Below, piece after piece: positions 37,690-48,024 of a DNA stretch of 55,959 nt. This stretch comes from Emiliania huxleyi CCMP1516. Lineage: Eukaryota > Haptophyta > Isochrysidales > Noelaerhabdaceae. The position numbers were made by a program, and so were the translations under genes. The DNA lies in NCBI RefSeq assembly GCF_000372725.1, contig NW_005201102.1, positions 11,072-67,030 of the forward strand. Direction: 5' to 3'. The notes beneath the pieces were generated by a model, which saw only the letters and a list, made by a program, of their open reading frames with translations, was not told the DNA's origin and made no database searches. The stretch's first letter is position 1; each line of letters begins with the position of its first letter.

Positions 37690-39588
37690 CTAGCGTTGAA
37701 GCACTTCGTACTGGACGTCGAGACGTTGCGCTCGGCCTGACGCGACCGAAGCCTGCATCCGCTCCCACGACTGCTCTAACGTCTCTGTGTCCGCGCCACC
37801 TCCCGCCCCCACCCTCCGGATTGGGACGTCCACCTCGTCGTCCTCGCCACCGTCGTCCTCGCTCTCCTGCGTGTCGGCCACCCGCCGGATGGGCACCTCC
37901 TCCTCGTCCTCGTCCTCGTCGTCGTCGTCGCCGCCGTCGCCGCCGCCGCCGCTCGCAGCGGCCAGCTCCGCACGCCGCCCGCCCCCACCGGCGACTGACA
38001 AGCGGCTGATGCCGGCGGCGGCAGCGTCGCTGCCAGAAACCGCGGCGACCGGCGTGCAATGGTTGCGGTGCGACGGCCAGTCCGCCCGCTGGCACACAGC
38101 GCTGCAGTAGAGCACGCCCTTGCACCGGGAGCAGCGGAGGCAAGCTGGAGGCGCCGCGTCGCGCCCGCCGCCGCCAAAGCCGCCCAGCCTTCTCCCAGCA
38201 CACCCCGCCCAAGCGCAAGGCTCGCGCAGCAGCCCGAGGGCGGCGATCCGAGGGCGGCGGAGCAGCTCCGACGAACGCAACGGACCGCCCGCCTCCGCCG
38301 CCGCCTCGGCCGCCTCGGTGGCGACCGCCTCTGCCGCCGCGCACAGCGCGCGCGCCGCATCGCCGCCACCGAGGAAGGCCGCGTCGTCCCTCAGCCACGC
38401 GCCGAGCGGCAGCGCCGAGACAGAGGCGAGCGAGGCGAGGCTGTCGAGCAGCGCAGGCACCTAGCGAGGAGTCGTCCATCCCAAATGACGCGCAACGGCA
38501 CGCGGCGGAACCACTCTGTCGCGCAGCGCGGGCGCCGTCTCTCGCCGCGGCCGCTGCGACAGGAGGAAGCGGCCGATGGCGGCGTTGGAGCGGAGAAGTG
38601 CGAGCGGTGCGGCGGGCGTGGCGGCGGCGGCGGCGGCGGCGGCGAGCGCTTCGACTGCGGCAGCGGCGAGGTCGGAGGCGAGAGAGACGCACCAGCCTCC
38701 CTCGTCGTCGGCGGCGGCGTCGGCACCACCCATCGCACGCGCCTGCCAGCTGCTCGCGAGCAGCGGCAAGCAGACCTGCAGCGCCGCCAGCGGCCGCTGC
38801 CGCAGCGTGCTCACGAGCGGCGCGTTGGAAAGGAGGCCGGCGCCCGCAGCCACAACCTCCCGCGGCGCACCCCCGGCGCACAGGAGGCTGAACCGGCCGA
38901 CCAAGTGCCCCTCCGCCGTGGCGGCGTGCGCGGCTGGCCAGCCTAGCTGCGCGAGCGGTGACGGCGGCTCCTCGGGCTCCGCCTCGCAGCGGCTGCAGCG
39001 GCACGGAAAGTGGAGGTGGGCCCGGCGAGCGCGCCGCGGCAGAACCAGCAGGCGGGGAGGCAGGTACGAGTGAAAGAGCTCGCTCCCCTCCTCGATGGCG
39101 GCAACCGCAAACAGCGCAAAGTTGCCTCCGAGCCGGGTGGACAGGCAGTTTGGGTCGCAGCTGTGGTTGAGCTTCGCCGCCGTCTCGTAGAAGGCCGCGC
39201 CGTGCTCGACGCCGAGGAGGGGCGTCTCGAGGCCAAAGGCGTTGTGTCGCACGGCATCGTACACCGCCAGCGCTGCCACCTCGTCGACGCCGCTGGCGCA
39301 GAGCCGTCGCAACGCCTCGTCGCTGATCGGCGGCGCTGCTGCGGCGTGCTCGGTCGCTCCACCGCGCTGCTGCGGCGCTGCGAAGCGCGCTGCCCAGTCT
39401 GAGCCGCGGCCGCTCTCCAGCAGCGCTTTAGCCAGGGCGGCCTCGACCGACTCCGACTCGTCATCTCCACACGTCGTGGCGGCTGGCGCCTCGGTCAGCA
39501 GCACCGCGCCAGCTGGGATGTGGCAGCTCGCGACGAGATGCGAGCCACGCCAGTCGGGCGAGGTGCGGCACGTGTAGGCCGCACACAT
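37690..39588 (-). CDS. SET domain protein with C-terminal MYND finger
   Basis: Two exons, 39588-38536 and 38460-37690, giving 607 aa; ATG at 39588. SET core: GVEHGAAFYETAAKLNHSCD with PNC (141-148), IEEGSELFHSY (166-175) and post-SET CRCSRC (196-201). The MYND zinc finger is at residues 433-486: CAWAGC, CLRCSRCKGVLYCS, CQRADWPSHRNHC. SMYD-type lysine methyltransferases place MYND inside a split SET; here it follows the SET by about 230 residues. An acidic run DDDDEDEDEEE and a repeated VPIRRV lie near the C-terminus. The intron 38461-38535 is GC-AG and starts with a copy of exon 2 (17 of 20 bases equal), giving ..RRET|VPALLDSL.. in frame. Confidence 0.85.
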
Positions 39589-39971
39589 GGTAGGGACGGG
39601 GCGTGCGCGGCGTCGTGGGCTTCTTCGCTGTCCGTGCTCGGGGATGGCCCCGCCAGGCCGTCACCGCGGTTTCTTTTATTGACAGTGGAGTTGTGAAGTT
39701 GCGGAGTCCAGCGTCCACCCATACCGCGCCAGTGTCCAGTCCGACTTTCTTTTCGCTTTCCTTGAGTGCTGTTGTGTTTTTGTTTTAATCTATCAAAACT
39801 TGATACGCTGTCTGTAACTTGACACGCTGTTTACCAGCTCGCTTTTTCGCTTTGATTAGCGCCGCCGTCACCATCAAAGCAAATTTACGTGCAAGAGAAA
39901 ACCCAGCGGACGGATGTGGCACGCCATCCTGTGACGGCCCGACGAGGCGCTTTGAGAGCGTCTCTTCCTGA

Positions 39972-42879
39972 ATGACCTTGGCAATCGTCGTCCTCGTCTC
40001 TGGTGCTGCACACCGGTCGAGCATCTCGTGCCCGATAGCCTTCGTCGACCTCTCTCTTCCTCTTGTCTCTTGCGTGCGCGCCGGCGGCGAGTGGCGGGCG
40101 ATCGAGAGATTGGCAACCACTTCTCGAGTCCCAGAGCAGGAATTTGTGAAGCACGAGGCGCCGCCGGCTACGGCGAGCATCCCTCGCAAGACCCTTGAGG
40201 CGTCGACCATCGGCGTCCTCGGCCCGCTCGATGCGTCAAGGACCAAGGCGGCGCTCGGCGGGCGTGCGGGCGGAGCAAAGCGGCACTGCCTGCTCCTCCA
40301 GAGTGAAGGGGCCATCGACCAGTCCCTCGGCTCCTCGCCGAGAAACTCAGCGTGGCCCACGGAGGTCCGCTCCACCCAGGTCGCCGAATCGAAGACAGCC
40401 GAGTCGACTGATCTCTTCTGTGACTTTGCCGACTGGCGGCCCGCCTCCTTCCACTTCACCGACTCCTCGCTGCTCGAGGTCGAAAGGGGAGAGCTGGAGC
40501 GGGCGAGTCAGGTGCTCGACCCGCACTGCACCCGCCACGCTGCTGCATCACGCACTCAAACCTTCGCCTCTCTGGCCCTCCCCATCTCCCGCGCCGCCCG
40601 CCCGTCTGCTGTCTGAGCCTCTCCTGTCTGAGCGCTGCTCCCGTGCCGCCCAGGTGGGCACCTGCCAACCCGCCACGGCGGACGGGCACCCAGTGTTCGA
40701 ACCCGAGGCGCCAACGACCGAGGTGGCGAAGGGGCACCACCCGACCAAGCTGGCCGAGATCATGCCCGTGAACGTGCCCGAGTCGTGGACCGCCGGCGGT
40801 GCTGGGCAGCTCCGAAAGCTGGTCGAGACGGGCCTCGGCTTGGTCGAGACGGGCCTCGTCTGCGCGGGATCCTTGCTGCTCGGGCGTTCGCGAGTCGCCT
40901 CGCTCGAAGCATCCGTCACACAAGTCCGCTTGGCCACCGCCGCGCTGCTCGTCGGCAGGGTGCATGGCAGCACGCCATCGCCAACATGCACGGATCTCCC
41001 GGGTGCATCATCTGGGGATACTTGGTTCGACGGCTCCAACGGGTGTGCCGCTTACTCAAATGCCGGCTGGTGCGACGCCTATGGCAACGCTGATTACAAC
41101 GGCGAGGGCACGGCCAACGATAAGTGCTGCGTGTGTGGGGGCGGGGTGGCCAATCAGAGTGCATGTGGCGAATGCGTCGCGTGCAGGTGCGTTGCGTGCG
41201 TCGGTGCCCCATCGGGATGCTATCCCTACGATCCTACCGGATCTGCAGGACCACCGAGCGCTGAAGAGTGCATTGGTTCTGGTGGCATTGATTGCTCCGT
41301 CGCATCGCCGTCGCCGTACCCGCCTCAAATGGCACCAACTCCACCGCCTTCGCCGCCACCAATGCTGCCTTCACCGCCGCTGTCACCCCAGCCGCCACGG
41401 TTCTGTGCGTGCGCTAGCGTTTGGTCCGACCCTAGCTGTGGAGGCACACAGTACGGCTGCCCGGACGTGTCCTGTGAGAACCCCGACGAGCGGCCGTGGT
41501 GCGTGGCGGAGCGCTACCCCTGCGATTCCTCCACTCCCGCCGTCGACCACAGCTACATGAGCTACTCCTACGAGTCGACTGACAGGGGCGAAGGGGACGT
41601 GCCAAGCGTGGCACTGGACAATAATGGCGTCGCCTGGTTCTACTGCAATCCCGAGCCGTCGCCGTCGCCGTCTCCCGAACCTTGCCCTAACTGCCAAGAG
41701 CCGTCGTCGGCGCTGCTGCCTCCGTCTCCGCCCTCGCACCCGCTCGCATACTACACCGTCACCACGACGCCGGGATCGTGGCCTAGCGAGGTGAGCTGGG
41801 ACTTCCGGTGCGGCGGCGAAGTCGTCCTCTCGTCGGCGCCCTACACCGGCTCAGACCAGTGTGGGCTCTGCCCAGACTTCCAGACCGAGTACGGCGTCTC
41901 CCTCTCGCCCGGCGTCGAGTGCGAGCTCCACATGTACGATTCATACGGCGACGGCTGGAACGGCGCTAACTGGTCAGGCCTCGGGCAGGAGGGCTTCACC
42001 GTTACCTCTGGGCCTGAGGAGAGGAAGTCCTTTGTGGTGCCGTTTGCGCCGCCCTCCCCACCGCCATCACCGCCGCAGCTACCGCCACCACCTTCGTCGC
42101 CGCCGTCACCGCCGCAGCTGCCACCCGGCTGCCCGCTCACCGGGCCCCACGGGGACATGTACCTCAACGGTTATTGCTCCCCGATGGTGACCGCGGTGAC
42201 TTGGGATGAAGCAGCCGTTTTCGTGGGTGCGCAGGACGGCTGTAACGGCATCACGTACGAGCCATACAACTCGCGCTACACGGGCCGTGCGGGCACGACG
42301 CTCTACAGCTCGCCAAGTGGGGAGACCAGTTGGTTGGTCGAGTGTTCGCCCCCGCCCCCGCTACCCCCTTCGCCACCGCCTACACCGCCTTCGCCGCCAA
42401 CATCGCCTTCATCGCCGTCGCCCCCGCAGACGCCACCGTTGCCTCCCCAGCCGCCACGGGCACCGCTCCAGCTCACCGGCCCATGCTCGCTCACCGACGG
42501 AGGCTCGTGCGCCACGTCGCCAAACTACCCGAACAGCTACGGCAACGACGAGGAGTGCAGCATCATTGGCGTGCCGCCGGTCGGGCTCGAGACGGTCGCC
42601 TTTGATGTAGAGGCGGACAGCAGCTGCCGCTGGGACTACCTCACCGTCAACGGCGTGAATTACTGCAGCACCTCGGGGCCGAATGGCGTGGTGGCGGAGG
42701 ACGGCGTCATCGAGTGGTTCTCCGACAATATCGGCACCAGGCCGGGCTGGAAGGCGCGCCCTGGGCTCTCTCGCCTTCCCCCCTATTGCACTTCTCTGAT
42801 GCCCCTCTTCCCTCTGCCGTCGTCAGATCTGCTGAGTGCCGCGGGCTGCACGACCTCGAGTATGTCATCTCACAGGTGA
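39972..42879 (+). CDS. proline-rich secreted protein with CUB domain
   Basis: Exon 1 is 39972-40511 (ATG at 39972, MTLAIVVLVSGAAH, possible signal peptide); exon 2 starts at 40654; intron 40512-40653 is GT-AG and begins with a copy of exon 2. The body has Cys-rich modules (DTWFDGSNGCAAYSNAGWC; ANDKCCVCGGG), hydroxyproline-type linkers (TPPPSPPPMLPSPPLSPQPP and three more), a module VTTTPGSWPSEVSWDF with YDSYGDGWNGA that occurs in algal surface proteins, and a C-terminal CUB: CSLTDGGSCATSPNYPN, DSSCRWDYLTVNG, EWFSDNIGTRPGWK. The frame then continues into sequence that does not look like protein until a stop at 42879. The CUB lacks only its last few residues. Likely cell surface or extracellular. 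The assignment of exon 1 is less certain than the rest; a minus-strand frame overlaps it. Confidence 0.7.
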
Positions 42880-43031
42880 CTGCTTGCCGAGAGATGTGCT
42901 CCCAGACACTTCCAACACCTGCGCTCGACATGTCCAAGACACCTGCTAGACGGCTCTCCAGACACTCACGAGGCGCCCCATCTCTGGACCACATCACTGC
43001 CTGATGGTGGATTTTGCCGCCGCCCTCGCAG

Positions 43032-45391
43032 GGGCTCGCCCACCGCCACTCGCGCCACCACCTGCTCAACCAGCACTCGTCCCGCTCGCACGCGGTGCTC
43101 TCCGTCTACCTCGACGTGGCCGACTCGGCCGAGGCGCCGCCCGGCCGGTACGGCCGCCTCTCGCTCCTCGACCTCGCCGGCTCGGAGAACGTCCGCGCGT
43201 CGCAGTCGAGCGGCGGCGGCCTCAAGGAGGCGGGCGCCATCAACCGCTCGCTCTTCGCGCTCGCCCAGGTCATCAAGTCGCTCTCGCTCGGCCCGGGCCG
43301 TGGCCCGCCGCACGTGCCGTACCGCGACTCTGTCCTCACCAAGCTGCTCGCCGACTCGCTCGGCGGCAGCGCGCACACCCTCATGATCGCCACCGTCTCA
43401 CCGCTCGCCGCGTACCTCGACGAGACTGTCAGAACGCTGCACTACGCGTGCTCGGCCGGCGCGAGCCACAGCCGGCCGGTGGTCGAGAGCGCGAAATAGG
43501 GCGACCCCATGCGCGTCGTGTGCATCTCATAGGAGCGATCCGCAACCGGCCCGTGGTCAAGCTCGACCCGCAGCAGCAGCTCATCGCGAAGCTCAAGGCG
43601 GAGGTGCTCGAGCTCAAGCAGCAGGTGCCGGCTCTCACGCATCACCCTCGAGAGATAACCTGAGCTCACCAAGGGCACCCAAAAGAGCCGAAGATGCGAC
43701 CCCTGATGCGACTTCCACAGGTTGAATTCCTCACGCACAAGCTCACCCACGCCAACACGCGCCTCGCCTCGCGCGCCACCGACGGCGACGAGCAGCATGC
43801 CTCGTCTTTGCAGCACGCTGCGGCCGAGCCAAGGGCGCACCACTTCGAAGCGTGGACACCCTGCACCGATGAGGCGCCCCGGCGGGGGTTCGGCGAAAGG
43901 ACTCCGGACTCCTCTCCGCGGCAGTACCACCCGACCCCCGTCAAGCCGAGGGGCGAGGGCGAGAGGGGCGAGGGAGAAAGGGGCGAGCGCGGCGGCGAGA
44001 GGCACGAGCCGGAGCCGCTGCGCGAGCGGGAGGTCAGCGACGAGCTCCCTTCGCGCGCTTGGCCGCCCAGCTGGGGGGGCGTGCCCGCCCCGGCGGAGCC
44101 TCCGTCGAGCCTCGCCAATTCGTCCCTCTCACCCGACTCGGCTGCCGCCGCGTCCTTTCGCGCGCCGGTGGCCTTCTGCGACTTGTCCAACCAAGCGTGG
44201 GGCGCCCCGGCGGCGCAACCGCCTGCACCCGCGCGGCCTCATACGGCCCACGCCTCTGGCGGAAGCTACGCTTCTGATCGCGGGCTGATTGGCAATGGGC
44301 ATGGGCACGAGGCGGCGCGCCAGCTCTACGCGGCACTCGCAAGGTGTGGGCGAGATCCGACTGAGATCTTGACGGCCCATAGGCGCGCCAACTCGATGCG
44401 GTGCTCGCGCGCCTCGCGGCCGCCGATGCCGCGAGCGGCGTGCACGGTGGCACACCTCTGCGCACGGCAGCGGCGCGGCCGCCGCACTCGCGTGTCAAGC
44501 AGCCGCGAGCGTCGCGTTCGCCCGCTGCCGGACTCGACCCCGACCTCGAGCGGTGGGTGCGCGACTTGCAACTCACAGCTGGCCATGGCGCCACTGCCTC
44601 CGCCGCCGCCGCCGCCGCCACCGCCACCGCCACCAGCCTCCTCGACGGCGGCGGCGTTGTCAGCAGCCCCTTGGGCGCGAGACATGCCCTCTCTGAGGAA
44701 GACAAGACGGCCTTCGCATGACCAAGACGCTCGAGACGCGTCCATAGGCGCGAGCCCCGCCTCTCTGAAGGAGAATGCGAGCACGGCGCCGCTCGCGACG
44801 CCCAACGGCACGGCGCACCAGCGCCGCTCCCACTGCAAGCGCACGCGTCCCGACACGTCCACGTCACATCCTCAGGCGTGATGCATCTCCGCAGTGGGGC
44901 GAGCGGCGCTCTGTCTGCGGGCGCCAAGACGGCGGCGCCGACCGCGGCTCGACGCTCTGAGCGCGAGCTTGTCCTCGAGAAGGTGGCCTTCTGGGGAGTT
45001 TCCTCCTCACTGCGACCCATAGCCCACCCCCGTGGAACCCCACCCGACAGGAGCTGCGGCAGCTGACGAGTTTCTCCCTGACCAAGCCCGGCCCGCCCCC
45101 CTCCTTCTCGGCGCGCGAGCCGAGCCCGCGCCCGCTCGCATGGACCAACGGGGGGGGTGGCGCTGCGGGGTCTGCAGATGAGCGGGTGCTCCGCATCGAG
45201 CAGCCTCCCGGCCACGGGCGGGATGCGCGGCGGGCGCGGTCTCCGGACTATGCGCCCGAGCCGCCCAGCGCCGTCGCAGAGGCTCCGCCGCCAACCGCCG
45301 GCGGTGGGGGGGGCGGCATCATCCGGCGCAGCGCACGCGAGCTCGAGCTCGAGCGCACCTTGAGAGAGCTGACGAAATTCTCGGTGCTGTG
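43032..45391 (+). CDS. kinesin, C-terminal half of motor plus tail (5' part missing)
   Basis: Exons 43032-43458, 43533-43624, 43721-onward. It starts after an acceptor with LLNQHSSRSHAVLSV (switch I), LSLLDLAGSENVRAS (switch II), EAGAINRSLFALAQVI, VPYRDSVLTKLLADSLGG, TLMIATVSPL and the neck GAIRNRPVVKLDPQQQLIAKL. These are canonical kinesin motor parts. The P-loop half (GxxxxGKT and the ATP-binding beta-strands) is not found in 39.6-43.0 kb. Later exons carry low-complexity, polyproline (44590-44635) and short helical segments (ARELELERTLRELTKF) ending at 45391; their joins are unclear. Either a long intron hides the 5' exons or the gene is truncated beside the CUB gene. Introns 43459-43532 (GC-AG) and 43625-43720 (GT-AG) start with copies of their next exon. 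Confidence 0.8.
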
Positions 45392-45595
45392 ATTCGGTGC
45401 CCTTGTGTGTGTAGTTTATATCCCCGCACTTGGAGCGCTTGGACTGAAAGTCCGCTTTGTCTTTTTGCCGCCCAGAATTCTTTTGGAGTGACATCAAGGA
45501 AAGGTGTAAATTCTTTTCGAGCCCTGGGGGGGGGGGGCGCGCGCCGGCTCTTCCACACTTCGTTCGCAGCTGCGCCTGGTGTCGATTTCTTCCAC

Positions 45596-46588
45596 ATGGC
45601 GGCTCCCGACTGCATGCCGGACGCGCTCTGCGATTTCCTCGAGGAGTTCTGCATGCCTGGACCGTCTGAGGATGGGCTGCCGGATGGACCGCCTTCTTCT
45701 GCCGCTTGCCCAGAGCCAGTTGCTACGCCGCACCCGAAGAGGACAGTGGCGTGCGAGGTGGCGTGCGAGGAGTGCAGCGAGGTGGCGTGGGCCGACGCGG
45801 CCGCCCTGAGCTTGCAGGAGAACGGCTTTGTCGTCCTCCGAGCCTCGACGGCGGAGCCGCTCATCGATGCGGCGACGTGCGAGGAGTGCCGCCGAATCGC
45901 CGCGGCGCAGCTGGCGCGACTCTTCGCGCTCTTGCGAGGTCGCGGCGTCGATCCGAGGAGGGACCGCTTCACCTTTGGCGAGGTGTGCGCCCGGACAGCC
46001 GGCGGCCGCCGGCCGGACATGCGCCTACCGACGGAGGGCAGCGAGGCGGAGGCGTGGTCGCCGCTCCTGCGCGCAGTCGACCGCTGGGTGCGTCCCGTCC
46101 TCGAGAGGTCGCAGCTCGCCGAGGACGGCCCGAGCGGCGTGCGCGTCGACGGCGCCGGGTGCGTCACCGCGCTGCCCGGCGCGCCAGAGCAGCACCTCCA
46201 CCCCGACGGCACCGCACGCGGGCTGGTCAACTGCTTCGCGCCGCTCGTGCGGGTGGACGCCGCCAACGGGCCGACCGAGCTGGCGGCCGGCTCCCACCAC
46301 GCGGGCGCTTGCGAGGAGCAGCTCGCGGAGGATTGCTGCTTTGCGGCGCCGCACCTGCTGCCGGGCGAGCTGCTGCTCTTCGACTACCGCGTGCTACACC
46401 GCGGGAGGGCAAACTGCACCGCCGAGCCGAGGCCGGTGGCTTACGTGACCTACTCCACGCGGCGCGCCGTCAGCGACCAGCACAACTTCCCTGCAGACCG
46501 GTGGCTTTTGCCGCCGGCGACCGGCTCAGCGAGCACAACTCTTGGCCACGACGTTACACAGTGTGAGGATATTAGCATATTACGGTAG
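45596..46588 (+). CDS. phytanoyl-CoA dioxygenase-like (PhyH) Fe(II)/2OG oxygenase
   Basis: 330 aa, single exon, ATG at 45596; 204 nt after the kinesin stop. LQENGFVVLRAS (residue about 80) is the usual PhyH opening. EQHLHPDG carries the HxD iron ligands, NCFAPLVRVDAANGPTELAAG is the following strand and GPTE turn, and PGELLLFDYRVLHRGRANCT holds the distal His with the 2-oxoglutarate-binding Arg. YVTYSTRR ends the fold. All iron ligands are present, so activity is likely; the substrate is unknown. The first 70 residues are Cys/acid-rich and family-atypical. Confidence 0.85.
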   Translation: MAAPDCMPDALCDFLEEFCMPGPSEDGLPDGPPSSAACPEPVATPHPKRTVACEVACEECSEVAWADAAALSLQENGFVVLRASTAEPLIDAATCEECRRIAAAQLARLFALLRGRGVDPRRDRFTFGEVCARTAGGRRPDMRLPTEGSEAEAWSPLLRAVDRWVRPVLERSQLAEDGPSGVRVDGAGCVTALPGAPEQHLHPDGTARGLVNCFAPLVRVDAANGPTELAAGSHHAGACEEQLAEDCCFAAPHLLPGELLLFDYRVLHRGRANCTAEPRPVAYVTYSTRRAVSDQHNFPADRWLLPPATGSASTTLGHDVTQCEDISILR

Positions 46589-46944
46589 TCACGGACAGGG
46601 TGGAGTGACCATCCTCTCAGACTCAGTGCACCCGTTCAGGTTCATTTTGATATTTGAAAAAAACGAAAATCGGTATTACCAAAAGCTCACTGTACGTAGG
46701 GCGCGTGGGGTAGTGTGTGTGTCGCTGTGCCCCCTGACACATACATACGTACCGTACAAACCAGAGAACCGTACGTTTGGTACGTATAAGATCGTACGCT
46801 GTGCTGCAATCTCCGAAGTTCTCTCCGTAACTGTGTCGTGTTGCCCTTTACCGAGTCGAGATCGCTGAGCTCTCGGTCAACGTTCCTCGTAAGTCTGCCT
46901 CCTGCGCGGTCTCTTTCGTCTGCGCGCGCTATCTCCTCTGCCTC

Positions 46945-48024
46945 TCACTTGTCGACGGTTCCGTCGCCTCCCTGTCGGCGCCTCTCTCGCCGGGCCTTCT
47001 TCGCCTCGTCTCGCCTGCGGTGCTTCTCCCGCTTACCCTCCTCTCGCTTCTGATGCCGCTCCTCCTTATTGCTGCCGGCAGGGCGCTGGCTGCGGCGGCA
47101 GTTTGGCGAGCGCGAGATGGCGGCAGTTCCGCCGCTGCTGCCGGCGTAGCACCAGGTTGTGGTTGCGTTCACGGCCACGAGCCTCCAGTCCCCGCGGCTG
47201 CGCGAGCCCTCTGGCAGGACGAGCGCCGTGAGCTGGCCTCCGTACACGCACCCCGTGTCGATGCCGGTGGCGAAGGGGTGGAGCTGCAGCCGGCGGCGCG
47301 AGTCGTGCCCAAAGATGACGTGCGTCGGCCCGCGCCAGCTCGCCGCCCACGAGACGGCCCCGGCCGTTGGCGAAGGCAGGCCGGCGGCATCGAGGCTCCG
47401 CATCGCCGTCAGGTCGGCATGCTGCTGCTGTGCGAGCGGGACGCCCGCGCGCAGCCCTGCGTGCGCGACGATGGCGTTATGCTCCGGCAGCGCCAATCGG
47501 TCGGGCCGGCCGCGCAGCCACTCCACCTCGCCGCGCGTCAGCTGCTCGCCCGTCATTCTGTTGCCCTCGCCAGAGCCAGAGCGTTTTCCAGCGGGCACGC
47601 CCTGATCTCGCTGTTTCAGCCACGTGAGCAGGTTACGCTCGTGGTTGCCGACGAGTATCTCGCTGCCCGCTGCGGCTGCAGCCACAGTGTTGCGCGCAAG
47701 CCGCAGCGACGCAACTGGGTCGGGACCTTTGGAGATCACGTCGCCGACGAAGACGACCCTGTCACTCGGCCCGGGCGAGAGCCGGGCGAGCATCTGCTGC
47801 AGCTCTCGGTGGCAGCCATGGACGTCACCGATGACCATCGTCCGCATTTTAAGACGAGAGCTCGGGTGACTCGGGTGAGACTCGCTGACCGACGGGACAC
47901 AGCAGGGCGCGCACAGCAGGGCGCACAGCGGGCGCACGTGCTGCAGAAGAATTTCCCGCCGCGTAGCTAGGGTTCGTGATGCATGTGTGTGTGTGTGTGT
48001 GGGTGGGTGAGAGATCAACGACAT
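46945..48024 (-). CDS. calcineurin-like metallophosphatase (ApaH/PrpE-like)
   Basis: Frame of 359 aa from ATG 48024; an internal ATG at 47847 (MRTMVIGDVHG) sits directly before the fold and is a likely alternative start. Motifs: GDVHGCHREL, VVFVGDVISKGPDP, LVGNHERN, IVAHAGLRAGVP and HVIFGHDSRR, i.e. the five metal/active-site blocks of bacterial-type symmetrical diadenosine-tetraphosphatase and PPP-like enzymes. After about residue 300 comes a strongly basic tail (KEERHQKREEGKREKHRR). Residues 1-59 would be a poor but possible organelle-targeting region and overlap a (GT)n run at 47986-48000. Convergent with the PhyH gene. Confidence 0.85.
   Translation of the reverse strand: MSLISHPPTHTHTHASRTLATRREILLQHVRPLCALLCAPCCVPSVSESHPSHPSSRLKMRTMVIGDVHGCHRELQQMLARLSPGPSDRVVFVGDVISKGPDPVASLRLARNTVAAAAAGSEILVGNHERNLLTWLKQRDQGVPAGKRSGSGEGNRMTGEQLTRGEVEWLRGRPDRLALPEHNAIVAHAGLRAGVPLAQQQHADLTAMRSLDAAGLPSPTAGAVSWAASWRGPTHVIFGHDSRRRLQLHPFATGIDTGCVYGGQLTALVLPEGSRSRGDWRLVAVNATTTWCYAGSSGGTAAISRSPNCRRSQRPAGSNKEERHQKREEGKREKHRRRDEAKKARRERRRQGGDGTVDK

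Noticed and set aside
37565..39004. 479-aa minus-strand frame inside the SET/MYND gene
   Set aside because: It is an Arg/Gly-rich shadow of the SET and MYND frames.
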